Below are positions 57,046 to 64,000 of a stretch of DNA of 64,000 nucleotides, in pieces. A program made the translations under genes and the position numbers. How positions within the stretch are numbered: the stretch's first letter is position 1; each line of letters opens with the position of its first letter. This DNA is from Cohnella rhizoplanae (GTDB lineage: Bacteria > Bacillota > Bacilli > Paenibacillales > Paenibacillaceae). The stretch spans positions 428,766 through 492,765 of the forward strand of contig NZ_CAOJCN010000001.1 in NCBI RefSeq assembly GCF_948329515.1, written 5' to 3'. The notes beneath the pieces are model-generated. The model was not told the DNA's origin. It worked only from the letters and a program-made list of their open reading frames with translations, and ran no database searches.

Positions 57046-57241
57046 GGTGCTTCACCGGCGTGGCGCCCAAGATACGGCTCGCCGACAGCGTCCGGAAAGC
57101 CCGCTTCCCCCAGTCCAGCACGCGCACCTTGCCCCCGCGCACCGAGAATACGGCGACGGTCCGCTGCGTGAAGCGCCCTTTGCTGTCCTCGTAAATAATT
57201 TCCACGCTTTGCCCGACGTATTTTTCGATGTTGACCGGCAT
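57035..57241 (-). CDS. 68-residue protein leading the SOS operon
   Basis: Unknown function. MPVNIEKYVGQSVEIIYEDSKGRFTQRTV and KVRVLDWGKRAFRTLSASRIL suggest a small SH3-like or WYL-like beta barrel. It is the first gene after the LexA-controlled promoter, has AAGGAGG 6 bp before its ATG, and overlaps uvrX by 11 bp, so it is a real gene and probably works with the polymerase. I cannot name a family. Confidence 0.75.
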   Translation of the reverse strand: MPVNIEKYVGQSVEIIYEDSKGRFTQRTVAVFSVRGGKVRVLDWGKRAFRTLSASRILGATPVKHHAS

Positions 57242-57282
57242 GGCGATTCCTCCTTGAGCCTCGGAGAGACGAGGTTAATTTC

Positions 57283-57296
57283 AGAACACTTGTTCT
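57283..57296. promoter_or_regulatory. LexA (DinR) box, downstream copy
   Basis: AGAACACTTGTTCT contains the core GAAC-N4-GTTC and is perfectly symmetric at its ends. It sits just after the -10 box of the SOS operon promoter. Confidence 0.82.
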
Positions 57297-57297
57297 T

Positions 57298-57326
57298 ATC
57301 TTAATACGAACTAGCGTTCCCTACAA
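57298..57326 (-). promoter_or_regulatory. SOS operon promoter
   Basis: On the - strand TTGTAG (57321-57326), 17 bp, TAAGAT (57298-57303). The spacer is filled by a LexA box, so repressor and polymerase cannot bind together. Confidence 0.78.
57307..57320. promoter_or_regulatory. LexA (DinR) box in the promoter spacer
   Basis: CGAACTAGCGTTCC matches the Bacillus consensus CGAAC-N4-GTTCG except for the last base, with the GAAC-N4-GTTC core intact. Confidence 0.88.
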
Positions 57327-57463
57327 GGGTTAAAATATACCGGTTGTCCGATCGCGAGCCCAGGCGGCGGCTGCTGGGCGGTGTCGGGGCCTGATTGATT
57401 CCAGCCCAAAATACCGCCCCGTAAAGGCGGTTAGTTGAAGTGCCTGTGTGTACGGGGTTCGGC

Positions 57464-58275
57464 TCAGTCCCAGAAATGGATCATCTTCCTATACCCGACG
57501 TCCCAGATTTTTTCATTTCCCCGAATGGTTATCGTAATCCCGCTTGCCGGTTCAATCGGAATTTCGAACATTTGCGGGAACAACTCCGGGTAACTGCGTT
57601 GATCTATTCCGGAGCTTGATAATACCTCGCGTCCATCGACTAAAACGCTTATGCTTCCATCACCCGTTTGATCCGGTATTCCATAGTACAATGAGAAAAC
57701 AAGCTGCTGCTTGCTCTTATACGTGTACGTTTCACTTTTTTTGCCTTCGACGCTAAAGAGATTATATCGGGGTTCTACCTTTTGACCGCTCATGTTAAAG
57801 CTGTATATTTTTGTTCCTCTTGATGTATTTCCAGTGCTGTCTTGCAGTTCATTTAAAGCCGCGAAGGGACCTTCTTCTTTGGTGAACGCTTGATCCGCGA
57901 TCCCGCATAACCCCCATACGCCCATGAAAAGGACGATACAAGAAATTCCAGTGAGGGTAATACGAGTCAAAACGTTTTTTGTGCGAATTCCCAGCTTGTA
58001 CGCCCCGAACCCCACGGATGCGCCAAGTAAATTTTGAATGGCATCGTTAACATCGAAGCTGCCAAGCAAAGTTAGCGCCTGGATGGTTTCACACGCGAGA
58101 ATGGACAGGAAGAACAAGGTAAGGAAACGAATAAAGGTGATCCGATATAGCCAGGGAATCAATATGCCGAAAGGGATGAAGGCCGCGATGTTTCCGAAAT
58201 CCACGAAATCCATCAAAGAATCACCATGGTATAGAGTAGGGTGGCGGTAAGCACGATCTTGCGTTTCTGCGACAT
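57464..58275 (-). pseudogene. VanZ-family gene with internal deletion
   Basis: A start with AAAAGGAG upstream (58275) encodes MSQKRKIVLTATLLYTMVIL, the first VanZ membrane segment, then stops at 58213. The frame that follows (from 58213) begins MDFVDFGNIAAFIPFGILIP, which is the middle of a VanZ domain, and continues for 249 residues: three more membrane segments and a C-terminal beta domain with TITIRGNEKIWDVGYRKMIHFWD. About 40 residues expected between the two parts are missing and the frame changes, so this looks like a deletion. Because the stop and start overlap (TGATG), both pieces could still be made. A+T content is clearly higher than in neighbours. Confidence 0.7.
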
Positions 58276-58316
58276 CTTAACTCCTTTTAATCGTCCAGTC
58301 AAAAAGCGATCCACTT

Positions 58317-59168
58317 TCACCGGAATTGCATCCGGAACGACCCCGGCGTCGTGCCGACCTGCCGGCTGAAGCAGCGCACGAAATACGGGGAGGAGCCGAA
58401 GCCGGTCTCCTCGGCGATCCGGCCGACGGATTCGTCCGTATCGATCAGCAGCCGCTTGGCCTGTTCGACGCGGTATCGGGTCAAGTACTGGAGGGGCGTA
58501 CATCCGTAGGCGCGCTTCATGCACAGGGATATGTAGTTGAAATGAAAATGAAGCGCCTCGGACATCGCCTTGTAAGTCAGAGCGTCCCGGTAATTCCGGC
58601 GCAGGAAGGCCGCGGCTTCGCCGGCGATCTTCAGATAGGAGTTGCTCTCGGGCAGCTTGGTATCTTCTTGCAGGCGCAGCAGCAGTTCCTGGAAGACGAG
58701 CTGCTGCCGCCACTGCGAAGACGAGGAGGCGTGCGATTGCAAGGCAAGCAGCTGACGCAGCCAAGCGTACGCGGCATCCGGCGACAGCAATGTCCCGGCC
58801 CGGGGCAAATAATAGGCGAAGCGATGAATCTCGTGAAGAACGTCGTCAGGGCGGAGCACCGTCGGGGCAAGCTCGGCTTCCGTCTCGTGCCAACTGCCGA
58901 GCGTCTGGAAGTGGGCCCAGAAAAAATGGGTCTCCTCCCGGCAAGGCTCCGTCGTCCGGTGCGAGCGGTCCGGCCGGAGCAGGGCGAACGAACCCGCCGG
59001 GATGATGAGCGGCACCGACTCCTCGGCCATATAGAGGCAGCCGCGCGTCACGATCAGCAGATCGAACACGCCGATCCCGGAGCGATCGGAATGCCGTCCG
59101 CCCGCAGGGTATGTGTCTTCCCCGCAGAAAATGAAGTGCGGCAGGGGCGGAGAGATGAATTGGAACAT
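58317..59168 (-). CDS. AraC-family regulator with cupin sensor
   Basis: 283 residues. An N-terminal cupin-like pocket (IIPAGSFALLRPDRSHRT, HFFWAHF) is followed by two helix-turn-helix units at the C terminus (ALTYKAMSEALHFHFNYISLCM; VGRIAEETGFGSSPYFVRCF) and the usual end GTTPGSFR. Start at 59168 has GGAGGAT 7 bp upstream; the frame is open for 43 more residues without a better site. Divergent from the GH127 gene and so its likely regulator. Confidence 0.88.
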   Translation of the reverse strand: MFQFISPPLPHFIFCGEDTYPAGGRHSDRSGIGVFDLLIVTRGCLYMAEESVPLIIPAGSFALLRPDRSHRTTEPCREETHFFWAHFQTLGSWHETEAELAPTVLRPDDVLHEIHRFAYYLPRAGTLLSPDAAYAWLRQLLALQSHASSSSQWRQQLVFQELLLRLQEDTKLPESNSYLKIAGEAAAFLRRNYRDALTYKAMSEALHFHFNYISLCMKRAYGCTPLQYLTRYRVEQAKRLLIDTDESVGRIAEETGFGSSPYFVRCFSRQVGTTPGSFRMQFR

Positions 59169-59198
59169 TCGGTATCCTCCAACGGCGATGGCCTTTCT

Positions 59199-59213
59199 TT
59201 TATACAGTATAAA
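59199..59213. promoter_or_regulatory. 15-bp palindrome between araC-type gene and GH127
   Basis: TTTATACAGTATAAA is fully symmetric about 59206. It contains -10-like hexamers on both strands (TATACT on -, TATAAA on +), 31 bp before the regulator start; could be an operator or overlapping divergent promoters. The rest of 59169-59380 shows no other clear site. Confidence 0.45.
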
Positions 59214-59380
59214 GAAAATGGATTGGCAAGTCTGCAAGCAGTCGGTATGATGTTGCGATCGGATAAGGTTTGTGTGCGTTAGGCTATCGGCGAGCATGGA
59301 AACCGCGTGCTATATTCGACAGAGGCGAGTCCCGAACAAGAGACTCATGCACGTATTCAGAATAAGCGAGGTACGAGACG

Positions 59381-61270
59381 ATGACAACCTATACGGCATT
59401 CGAAGCGTTGCCGCTCGGCGCGATCAAGCCCGGCGAGTGGCTGCGCGATCAATTGCGGATTCAAGCGGACGGATTCACCGGGCATCTAGACGAACATTGG
59501 GCGGACGTCGGCGCGGATAACGGCTGGCTCGGGGGCAAGGGAGAGAGCTGGGAGCGGGGTCCTTATTATGTGGACGGGCTGCTCCCGCTCGCTTACCTGC
59601 TGGAAGACGAGCGGCTGATCGCCAAGGCGCAGCGCTGGATCGAATGGGCGCTCGCTAGTCAGCGGGAGGACGGCTCGTTCGGTCCGCAGATGAAGGAAAT
59701 GGTTAGCGGCTTAGACAAAAATCATGACTGGTGGCCCTACATGATCATGCTCAAGGTCATGACGCAATACGCGGAAGCAACCGAGGATCCGCGGGTCGTC
59801 CCGTTTATGACGTCGTTTTTCCGTTACGCGCATAAGACGATCGAGGGTCAGCCCTTGCTGGAGTGGGCGGAAGCCCGCGGCATGGAGATGCTGCTGAGCA
59901 TCCAGTGGCTGCATCGGAGGACCAACGAAGCGTTTCTCCTGGAACTCGCCGAGATCGTGGCCGGGCAGACGACAGGCTGGACCGAAGTGTTCCACGACTT
60001 CCCGTTCTGGCGGAAGGTCGAGCAGTGGGATCTGAAGACGCATGTGGTGAACGTCGCGATGGGCATCAAGGCGCCGGGCGTGCGGTATGAGCTTACGGGG
60101 GACGCTAGAGAAAGAGACGCCGTGCACCGGGGCATCGACAGTCTGATGACTTATCACGGTCAGGCGCACGGCATGTTCTCCGGGGACGAATGGCTGTCCG
60201 GCACGCATCCGAGCCAAGGGGTCGAGCTGTGCGCCGTCGTGGAGTACATGTTCTCCATGGAGCAGTTGACCCGGGTGTTCGGGGAAGGCCGGTTCGGCGA
60301 CATTCTGGAGAAGGTCGCGTTTAACGCGCTGCCCGCGGCGATCTCCGGAGACTGGACGTCCCACCAGTACGATCAGCAGGTGAACCAGATGATGTGCAAC
60401 GTCGCGCCGCGCGCTTGGAGCAACGACGCGGACGCGAATGTGTTCGGCCTGGAGCCGCACTTCGGCTGCTGCACGTCGAATATGCACCAGGGGTGGCCGA
60501 AGTTCGTCTCGCATCTGTGGATGACGGACCGCGCGGGCGGGCTGGCGGCGATCTCCTACGCGCCTTGCACGGTGAAGGCCGAAGTCGGCGAAGGCGAGGA
60601 GCGAGGCACGATCGCGGAGCTCGAGGTGTCCGGCAACTATCCGTTCCGCGAATCGGTCGCCATCTCGCTCAAGCTGAGCCGTCCGGCGGCGTTCGGGATC
60701 TCGCTGCGCATTCCCGAATGGTGCGCGAAGCCGGCGCTGACCGTGAACGGCGAGCGCGTCGAACTGGAAGTCGACAACGGTTATGCGCAAGTGACGCGCC
60801 AATGGGAGAGCGGCGACCGGCTGGCGCTGAACCTTCCGATGGCGGTCAACGCGGTCAGCCGCAATCTCTATGCGGTCAGCGTCGAGCGGGGGCCGCTCGT
60901 CTACGCACTGCCGATCCAGGAGAACTGGCAGCTGCTCACGAAGCGGGAGAAGTTCCACGATTGGGAAATCTACCCCGGCTCCCCGTGGAAATACGGCTTG
61001 CTCTCCGCGAGCGAATTCGAAGTCGAGAGGTCCGACATCGCCTACCAACCGTTCGCCGCCGGCCAATCGCCCATCCGGCTGAAGGCGAAGGGGCAGTTGA
61101 TCCGCGACTGGAAAATGGAGGGCAACAGCGCGGGGACGCCGCCGCTTCATCCGAACGCGGACGGGCAGCCGATCGTCGATCTGGAGCTCGTGCCTTACGG
61201 CGGCGCCAAGCTGCGAATCGGGGAATTCCCCGTCATCGGCCACCCGCTGGAAGCCCGGCGTCTTCCATAA
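59381..61270 (+). CDS. GH127 beta-L-arabinofuranosidase
   Basis: 629 residues, no signal peptide, an (alpha/alpha)6 barrel with beta domains. GVELCAVVEYMFSMEQL supplies the acid/base Glu and one Cys, and FGLEPHFGCCTSNMHQGWPKFV the Cys pair, of which one is the nucleophile and the others bind zinc in the family. Family members remove beta-L-arabinofuranose, for example from plant glycoproteins and arabinans. ATG 59381 follows GCGAGG. Divergent AraC regulator; no transporter gene next to it, so uptake must use another system. Confidence 0.87.
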   Translation: MTTYTAFEALPLGAIKPGEWLRDQLRIQADGFTGHLDEHWADVGADNGWLGGKGESWERGPYYVDGLLPLAYLLEDERLIAKAQRWIEWALASQREDGSFGPQMKEMVSGLDKNHDWWPYMIMLKVMTQYAEATEDPRVVPFMTSFFRYAHKTIEGQPLLEWAEARGMEMLLSIQWLHRRTNEAFLLELAEIVAGQTTGWTEVFHDFPFWRKVEQWDLKTHVVNVAMGIKAPGVRYELTGDARERDAVHRGIDSLMTYHGQAHGMFSGDEWLSGTHPSQGVELCAVVEYMFSMEQLTRVFGEGRFGDILEKVAFNALPAAISGDWTSHQYDQQVNQMMCNVAPRAWSNDADANVFGLEPHFGCCTSNMHQGWPKFVSHLWMTDRAGGLAAISYAPCTVKAEVGEGEERGTIAELEVSGNYPFRESVAISLKLSRPAAFGISLRIPEWCAKPALTVNGERVELEVDNGYAQVTRQWESGDRLALNLPMAVNAVSRNLYAVSVERGPLVYALPIQENWQLLTKREKFHDWEIYPGSPWKYGLLSASEFEVERSDIAYQPFAAGQSPIRLKAKGQLIRDWKMEGNSAGTPPLHPNADGQPIVDLELVPYGGAKLRIGEFPVIGHPLEARRLP

Positions 61271-61373
61271 AGCGAGGCTTAACGTCGGTCGGTCGGTCGG
61301 CAACTCATGGATACAGATCGGTCGGTTAGGCCGAGGGGGACGGGACGACAAACGGGAGAGAGAAGCGGGAGAA

Positions 61374-61415
61374 ACAAGCGGGAGAAAGCCTGAGGTCAGG
61401 TTTTCTCCCGCTTGT
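61374..61415. terminator. long hairpin after GH127
   Basis: ACAAGCGGGAGAAA (from 61374) pairs with TTTCTCCCGCTTGT (to 61415); an inner GCCTGA/TCAGGT lengthens the stem to about 20 bp. Confidence 0.85.
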
Positions 61416-61616
61416 TGTTCATCCGCAGTTGGTTCGTAGAGATCCTCTTACCGGCACAGCGCGAATAGAATGAATCCGAACCGCGGGTCCGGCGAATTTC
61501 GCTTTAGGGGCGCATTTTTTCCCGGGAGCGCGCAGGAGGGCTGGCGCGCGCCGCGAATATTTGAAAATGAGCGTTAGCGGAAACGACGCCAAATGACGAT
61601 AAAACGAGGCGTAACC
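61416..61616 (+). other. 201-bp gap before the RDD gene
   Basis: No gene; the sequence changes from GC-rich to AT-richer toward the RDD gene. No clear promoter pair found. Confidence 0.4.
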
Positions 61617-62135
61617 ATGAGATTGTCCATGAAGAGATTAATCGCTTATTGGCTGGATTTTATGCTGCTTGCCGTTATTTTAATCAGCGTTCAATGGTTG
61701 GTATACACCGTGACGTCCGGGTTTCCCTTCGATTTTTTAGTTGAAGGGTCCGACATCGAATTATGGGTGCTGGCTACCATGTCGCTGCCGGTGTGGGCAT
61801 ACTTTATATACTTCGAGATGAAAAAGCGGCAAACCATGGGGAAGCGCTGGCTAAGACTCGTTGTAGGAGACGAGAAGGGTGCGAAAATCAATTTCTGTCA
61901 AGCGTTATGCAGAACCTTTATCCGGCTGCTTCCTTGGGAGCTTACCCACGTCATTGTATTGGTACCCGAGCCTTGGTGGAGCGTAGACGAACCGGGACAT
62001 CCCTATTTCATTTATATTCCGAATATCATGATGATTTTGTACGTCGTTGTGTTATTTTCCAGCAAGGGTAAACGGACGATCCATGACGGCTTAACGAAAA
62101 CGAAAGTAACGGAACGCTTCGGGGAAACGAACTAA
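61617..62135 (+). CDS. RDD-family membrane protein
   Basis: 172 residues, three or four membrane segments. SMKRLIAYWLDFMLLAVI carries the Arg and Asp of the RDD motif; QTMGKRWLRLVV and RTIHDGLTKTKV are typical. Function of the family is unclear; some act in sodium or compatible-solute transport. ATG 61617 has CGAGGCG upstream; ATG 61593 would add eight residues. A+T-rich relative to its neighbours, which may indicate transfer. Confidence 0.82.
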   Translation: MRLSMKRLIAYWLDFMLLAVILISVQWLVYTVTSGFPFDFLVEGSDIELWVLATMSLPVWAYFIYFEMKKRQTMGKRWLRLVVGDEKGAKINFCQALCRTFIRLLPWELTHVIVLVPEPWWSVDEPGHPYFIYIPNIMMILYVVVLFSSKGKRTIHDGLTKTKVTERFGETN

Positions 62136-62157
62136 CGCACGGCGGCGGATCAGCGAT

Positions 62158-62195
62158 AAAAGCGGGCGCGCGGCATAGAGCCATACGCCCGCTTT
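62158..62195. terminator. convergent terminator after RDD and ABC genes
   Basis: AAAGCGGGCG and CGCCCGCTTT pair over 10 bp around a 17-nt loop between the two converging genes. Confidence 0.75.
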
Positions 62196-62219
62196 ATGGT
62201 TAGACCGCCCGGCCGGAGA

Positions 62220-63074
62220 TCACAGATCCTTGCGGCCGAACGCCCGGCAGCCGAGCAGGAGCATCGCCGCCGCATACGCGACGGTATACAGGAGGAAGGC
62301 GTCGGAGGGCACGCTCGGCACGGAAAAAGGACCTAGATACGTAGCCGTGAGTCCGGCCCAATCCGATCCGCCCATGAGCTCGTACAAGCTTCTGCGATAG
62401 ACAGAGTCCGTAGGCAGCAGCAGCCCCGTCAGCAGGACGAACTTCTCCAGCGCCGGATGCGTGCCGCCTTCGCTCGAGATCCCTTCGACCAGTCCGCTGA
62501 AGAGGGCGAGTCCGTACAGCAGCGCGGCGCAAATGCCGTTGCCCAGCATCGGCAGATAGACGGAGCCCAGCATGGTCAGCGTGAGGAGCAGGAGCGGCAT
62601 CCAGAGGAACAGCGCGAAGCCCCGCAGCAAATCCCCGGCAAACAGCGGAAATCCGGTGACGGCATGGACGATCGAGACCATGGCGACGAACAGAACCGCG
62701 CTGTAGGCTGCGATCCATACGGCGTGCCCCAGCCACTTGGCCAGATAGAGCTTCCAGCGGGGGAGGGGGCGGGCGGCGACGGCCAGCAGCAGGCCGGTCT
62801 CCTGTTCGCCCGTGACGGTCCCCATCGAGGAGAAGAGCACGAAGAAGGATGCCAGGAATTGCGCGAAAAAGAGGCCCAGTATCATGAGCAGCATGCCGTT
62901 CATGAGCCGCTCGGCCGCGGAAGCGGCAGCCGCCTGCTCCTGCTCCGCGATGCCCGTCAGCGCCTTAAGCCCGACGCCGAACATAATCAAAAAGACGATG
63001 GTCAAAATAAGCGTCACCAGGAACACCCGCTTGCGGGTCAGCTCCTTGAAGGTCGCGGAGATGTACATGGTCAT
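62220..63074 (-). CDS. ABC-2 type exporter permease
   Basis: 284 residues with six membrane segments: RVFLVTLILTIVFLIMFGVGL, MLLMILGLFFAQFLASFFVLF, AVWIAAYSAVLFVAMV and more. GTVTGEQETGLLLAVAARPLPRW is the cytoplasmic helix near the ATPase contact. The ATG overlaps the ATPase stop (ATGA) and has AAGGAGG 9 bp before it. Substrate unknown. Confidence 0.87.
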   Translation of the reverse strand: MTMYISATFKELTRKRVFLVTLILTIVFLIMFGVGLKALTGIAEQEQAAAASAAERLMNGMLLMILGLFFAQFLASFFVLFSSMGTVTGEQETGLLLAVAARPLPRWKLYLAKWLGHAVWIAAYSAVLFVAMVSIVHAVTGFPLFAGDLLRGFALFLWMPLLLLTLTMLGSVYLPMLGNGICAALLYGLALFSGLVEGISSEGGTHPALEKFVLLTGLLLPTDSVYRRSLYELMGGSDWAGLTATYLGPFSVPSVPSDAFLLYTVAYAAAMLLLGCRAFGRKDL

Positions 63075-64000
63075 GGCGCGACGCCTCCTTGGCGGGATTC
63101 GGCCATCCGGAGGAACCAGGCCTCCAGGCCGCCCGATTCGGGACCGGATTCATAGAGCGTCAGGCCGCTGCGGACGATCAGCGCGCATAGATAGCCGGCC
63201 TGCTCCCGGTCGGTCAGACGGGCGGAGAGGAGGGCGCCTCCGCCCTCGTCGGCCTCGGTCAGGCGCAGCCGGGCGGAGAAGGAATCGCTGGCGGCGCCGG
63301 TCAGCTCCTCCAACGTGCCGGGGAGCCAGCCGCCGACGCGGAAGCGCCAGTTAAAGCCGCCGTCCGCGCCGTCGCCGGCATGGCCGAGCAGCTTGTGCAG
63401 CGGACCGGAGGCCAGCAGCTCCCCTTCGAATAGGAAGGCGGCCTCGTCGCACAGCTCCTCCACGTCCTCGAGCAGATGGGTGTTCAGGAACACGGTCACG
63501 CCTTGGCTACGAAGCCGCTTGAGCAGGCTGCGGATCTCGTGGCGGCCGACCGGGTCGAGGGCCGATGCCGGCTCGTCCAAAATCACCAGCTGGGGATCCA
63601 TGAGCAGGGCGGCGGCGAGGCCGAGGCGCTGCTGCATCCCCTTGGAAAATCCGCCGACCCGGCGATCCGCGGCCTCCGACAAGCCGACGAGCTCCAAGAT
63701 ATCCCGGATACGCCCGCGAAAGGCGGGCGTACGCGTCTCCCGCGTCCGCAGTCCGCCCAGCTGGCCGTGGAAGCGGAGCACCTCCGCCGGCGTCAGCCAG
63801 TCCTGAAAGCGAAACAGCTCGGGCAAGTACCCGAGCTTGCGCCTGGCTTCCGGCCGTCCAAGAGGCATCCCCAGCACGGAGGCCCGCCCCGAATCGGGGC
63901 GGTGAAGGCCGGCGAGCATCTTGACGAAGGTGCTCTTGCCGGCGCCGTTGGGCCCCAGCAGGCCGAAGATGCAGCCCTCCGGTACCTGTAGCGTGACGCC
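63071..64000 (-). CDS. ABC transporter ATP-binding protein, 5' end cut by window
   Basis: ATPase of the exporter; 309 residues are visible and the start lies beyond the right edge. Walker A GPNGAGKST, signature GGFSKGMQQRLGLAAAL, Walker B LVILDEPASALDP and the switch His in NTHLLEDVEE are all intact. The C-terminal 90 residues are a small beta domain (FRVGGWLPGTLEELTGAA) seen in several drug or bacteriocin exporters. Coupled to the permease after it. Confidence 0.93.
   Translation of the reverse strand, partial: GVTLQVPEGCIFGLLGPNGAGKSTFVKMLAGLHRPDSGRASVLGMPLGRPEARRKLGYLPELFRFQDWLTPAEVLRFHGQLGGLRTRETRTPAFRGRIRDILELVGLSEAADRRVGGFSKGMQQRLGLAAALLMDPQLVILDEPASALDPVGRHEIRSLLKRLRSQGVTVFLNTHLLEDVEELCDEAAFLFEGELLASGPLHKLLGHAGDGADGGFNWRFRVGGWLPGTLEELTGAASDSFSARLRLTEADEGGGALLSARLTDREQAGYLCALIVRSGLTLYESGPESGGLEAWFLRMAESRQGGVAP

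Noticed and set aside
61290..61330. CGGTCGGTCGG short repeats after GH127
   Set aside because: Only a few 4-bp repeats in GC-rich sequence; consistent with chance or slippage.
1..64000. tRNA, rRNA, insertion sequence or prophage genes
   Set aside because: None recognised on either strand: no cloverleaf with CCA-type ends, no rRNA core sequence, no transposase or integrase motif.

Overview
The window comes from a high-GC, endospore-forming Firmicute, most likely a Paenibacillaceae member (Cohnella- or Paenibacillus-like). This is inferred from three things: the gene order yloB/remA/gmk/rpoZ/coaBC/priA/def/fmt/rsmB/rlmN/prpC/prkC/rsgA/rpe/spoVM/rpmB/yloU/yloV/recG, which matches the ylo region of Bacillus subtilis; the sporulation genes spoVM and spoVIF; and the many large carbohydrate-use genes typical of Paenibacillaceae. 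No rRNA, tRNA, CRISPR array, insertion sequence or phage gene is visible.

Region 1 (1-23232) is a carbohydrate-use locus on the + strand. It holds a GH95 alpha-L-fucosidase (cut by the left edge), a membrane-bound AraC-type sensor-regulator, an LplB/LplC-type sugar importer with its lipoprotein binding protein, a GH95-like hydrolase, a very large S-layer-anchored GH27 alpha-galactosidase with alternating beta modules, an SGNH esterase, a GH110-type alpha-1,3-galactosidase, a GntR/FCD regulator with a clear operator, an SDR dehydrogenase, an enolase-superfamily acid-sugar dehydratase and a GH29 alpha-L-fucosidase. Together they suggest removal of fucose and alpha-galactose from a branched glycan, import of the products, and oxidative use of the released sugar acid.

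Region 2 (23233-24930) is a scar: the C-terminal part of a histidine kinase and the middle of an M23 peptidase meet head to head, both truncated, and are followed by an intact alpha/beta hydrolase.

Region 3 (24930-53944) is the conserved housekeeping block. It starts with rqcH on the - strand, an array of 52-bp tandem repeats and a calcium P-type ATPase. Then come dapF, a bifunctional homocysteine methyltransferase/methylene-THF reductase, remA, gmk, rpoZ, coaBC, priA, def, fmt, rsmB, rlmN, the phosphatase/kinase pair prpC-prkC, rsgA, rpe, the 26-residue spoVM, rpmB in the opposite direction, yloU, fakA, a DegV protein and recG. Many start and stop codons overlap (ATGA), which points to translational coupling.

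Region 4 (54059-57326) has spoVIF and a four-gene DNA-damage set on the - strand: a 68-residue protein, a UvrX-type Y-family polymerase, a YolD-like protein and an SRAP protein. Two LexA (DinR) boxes sit on a well-formed promoter in front of the set.

Region 5 (57464-64000) holds a broken VanZ-family gene, an AraC regulator divergent from a GH127 beta-L-arabinofuranosidase, an RDD membrane protein and an ABC exporter pair cut by the right edge.
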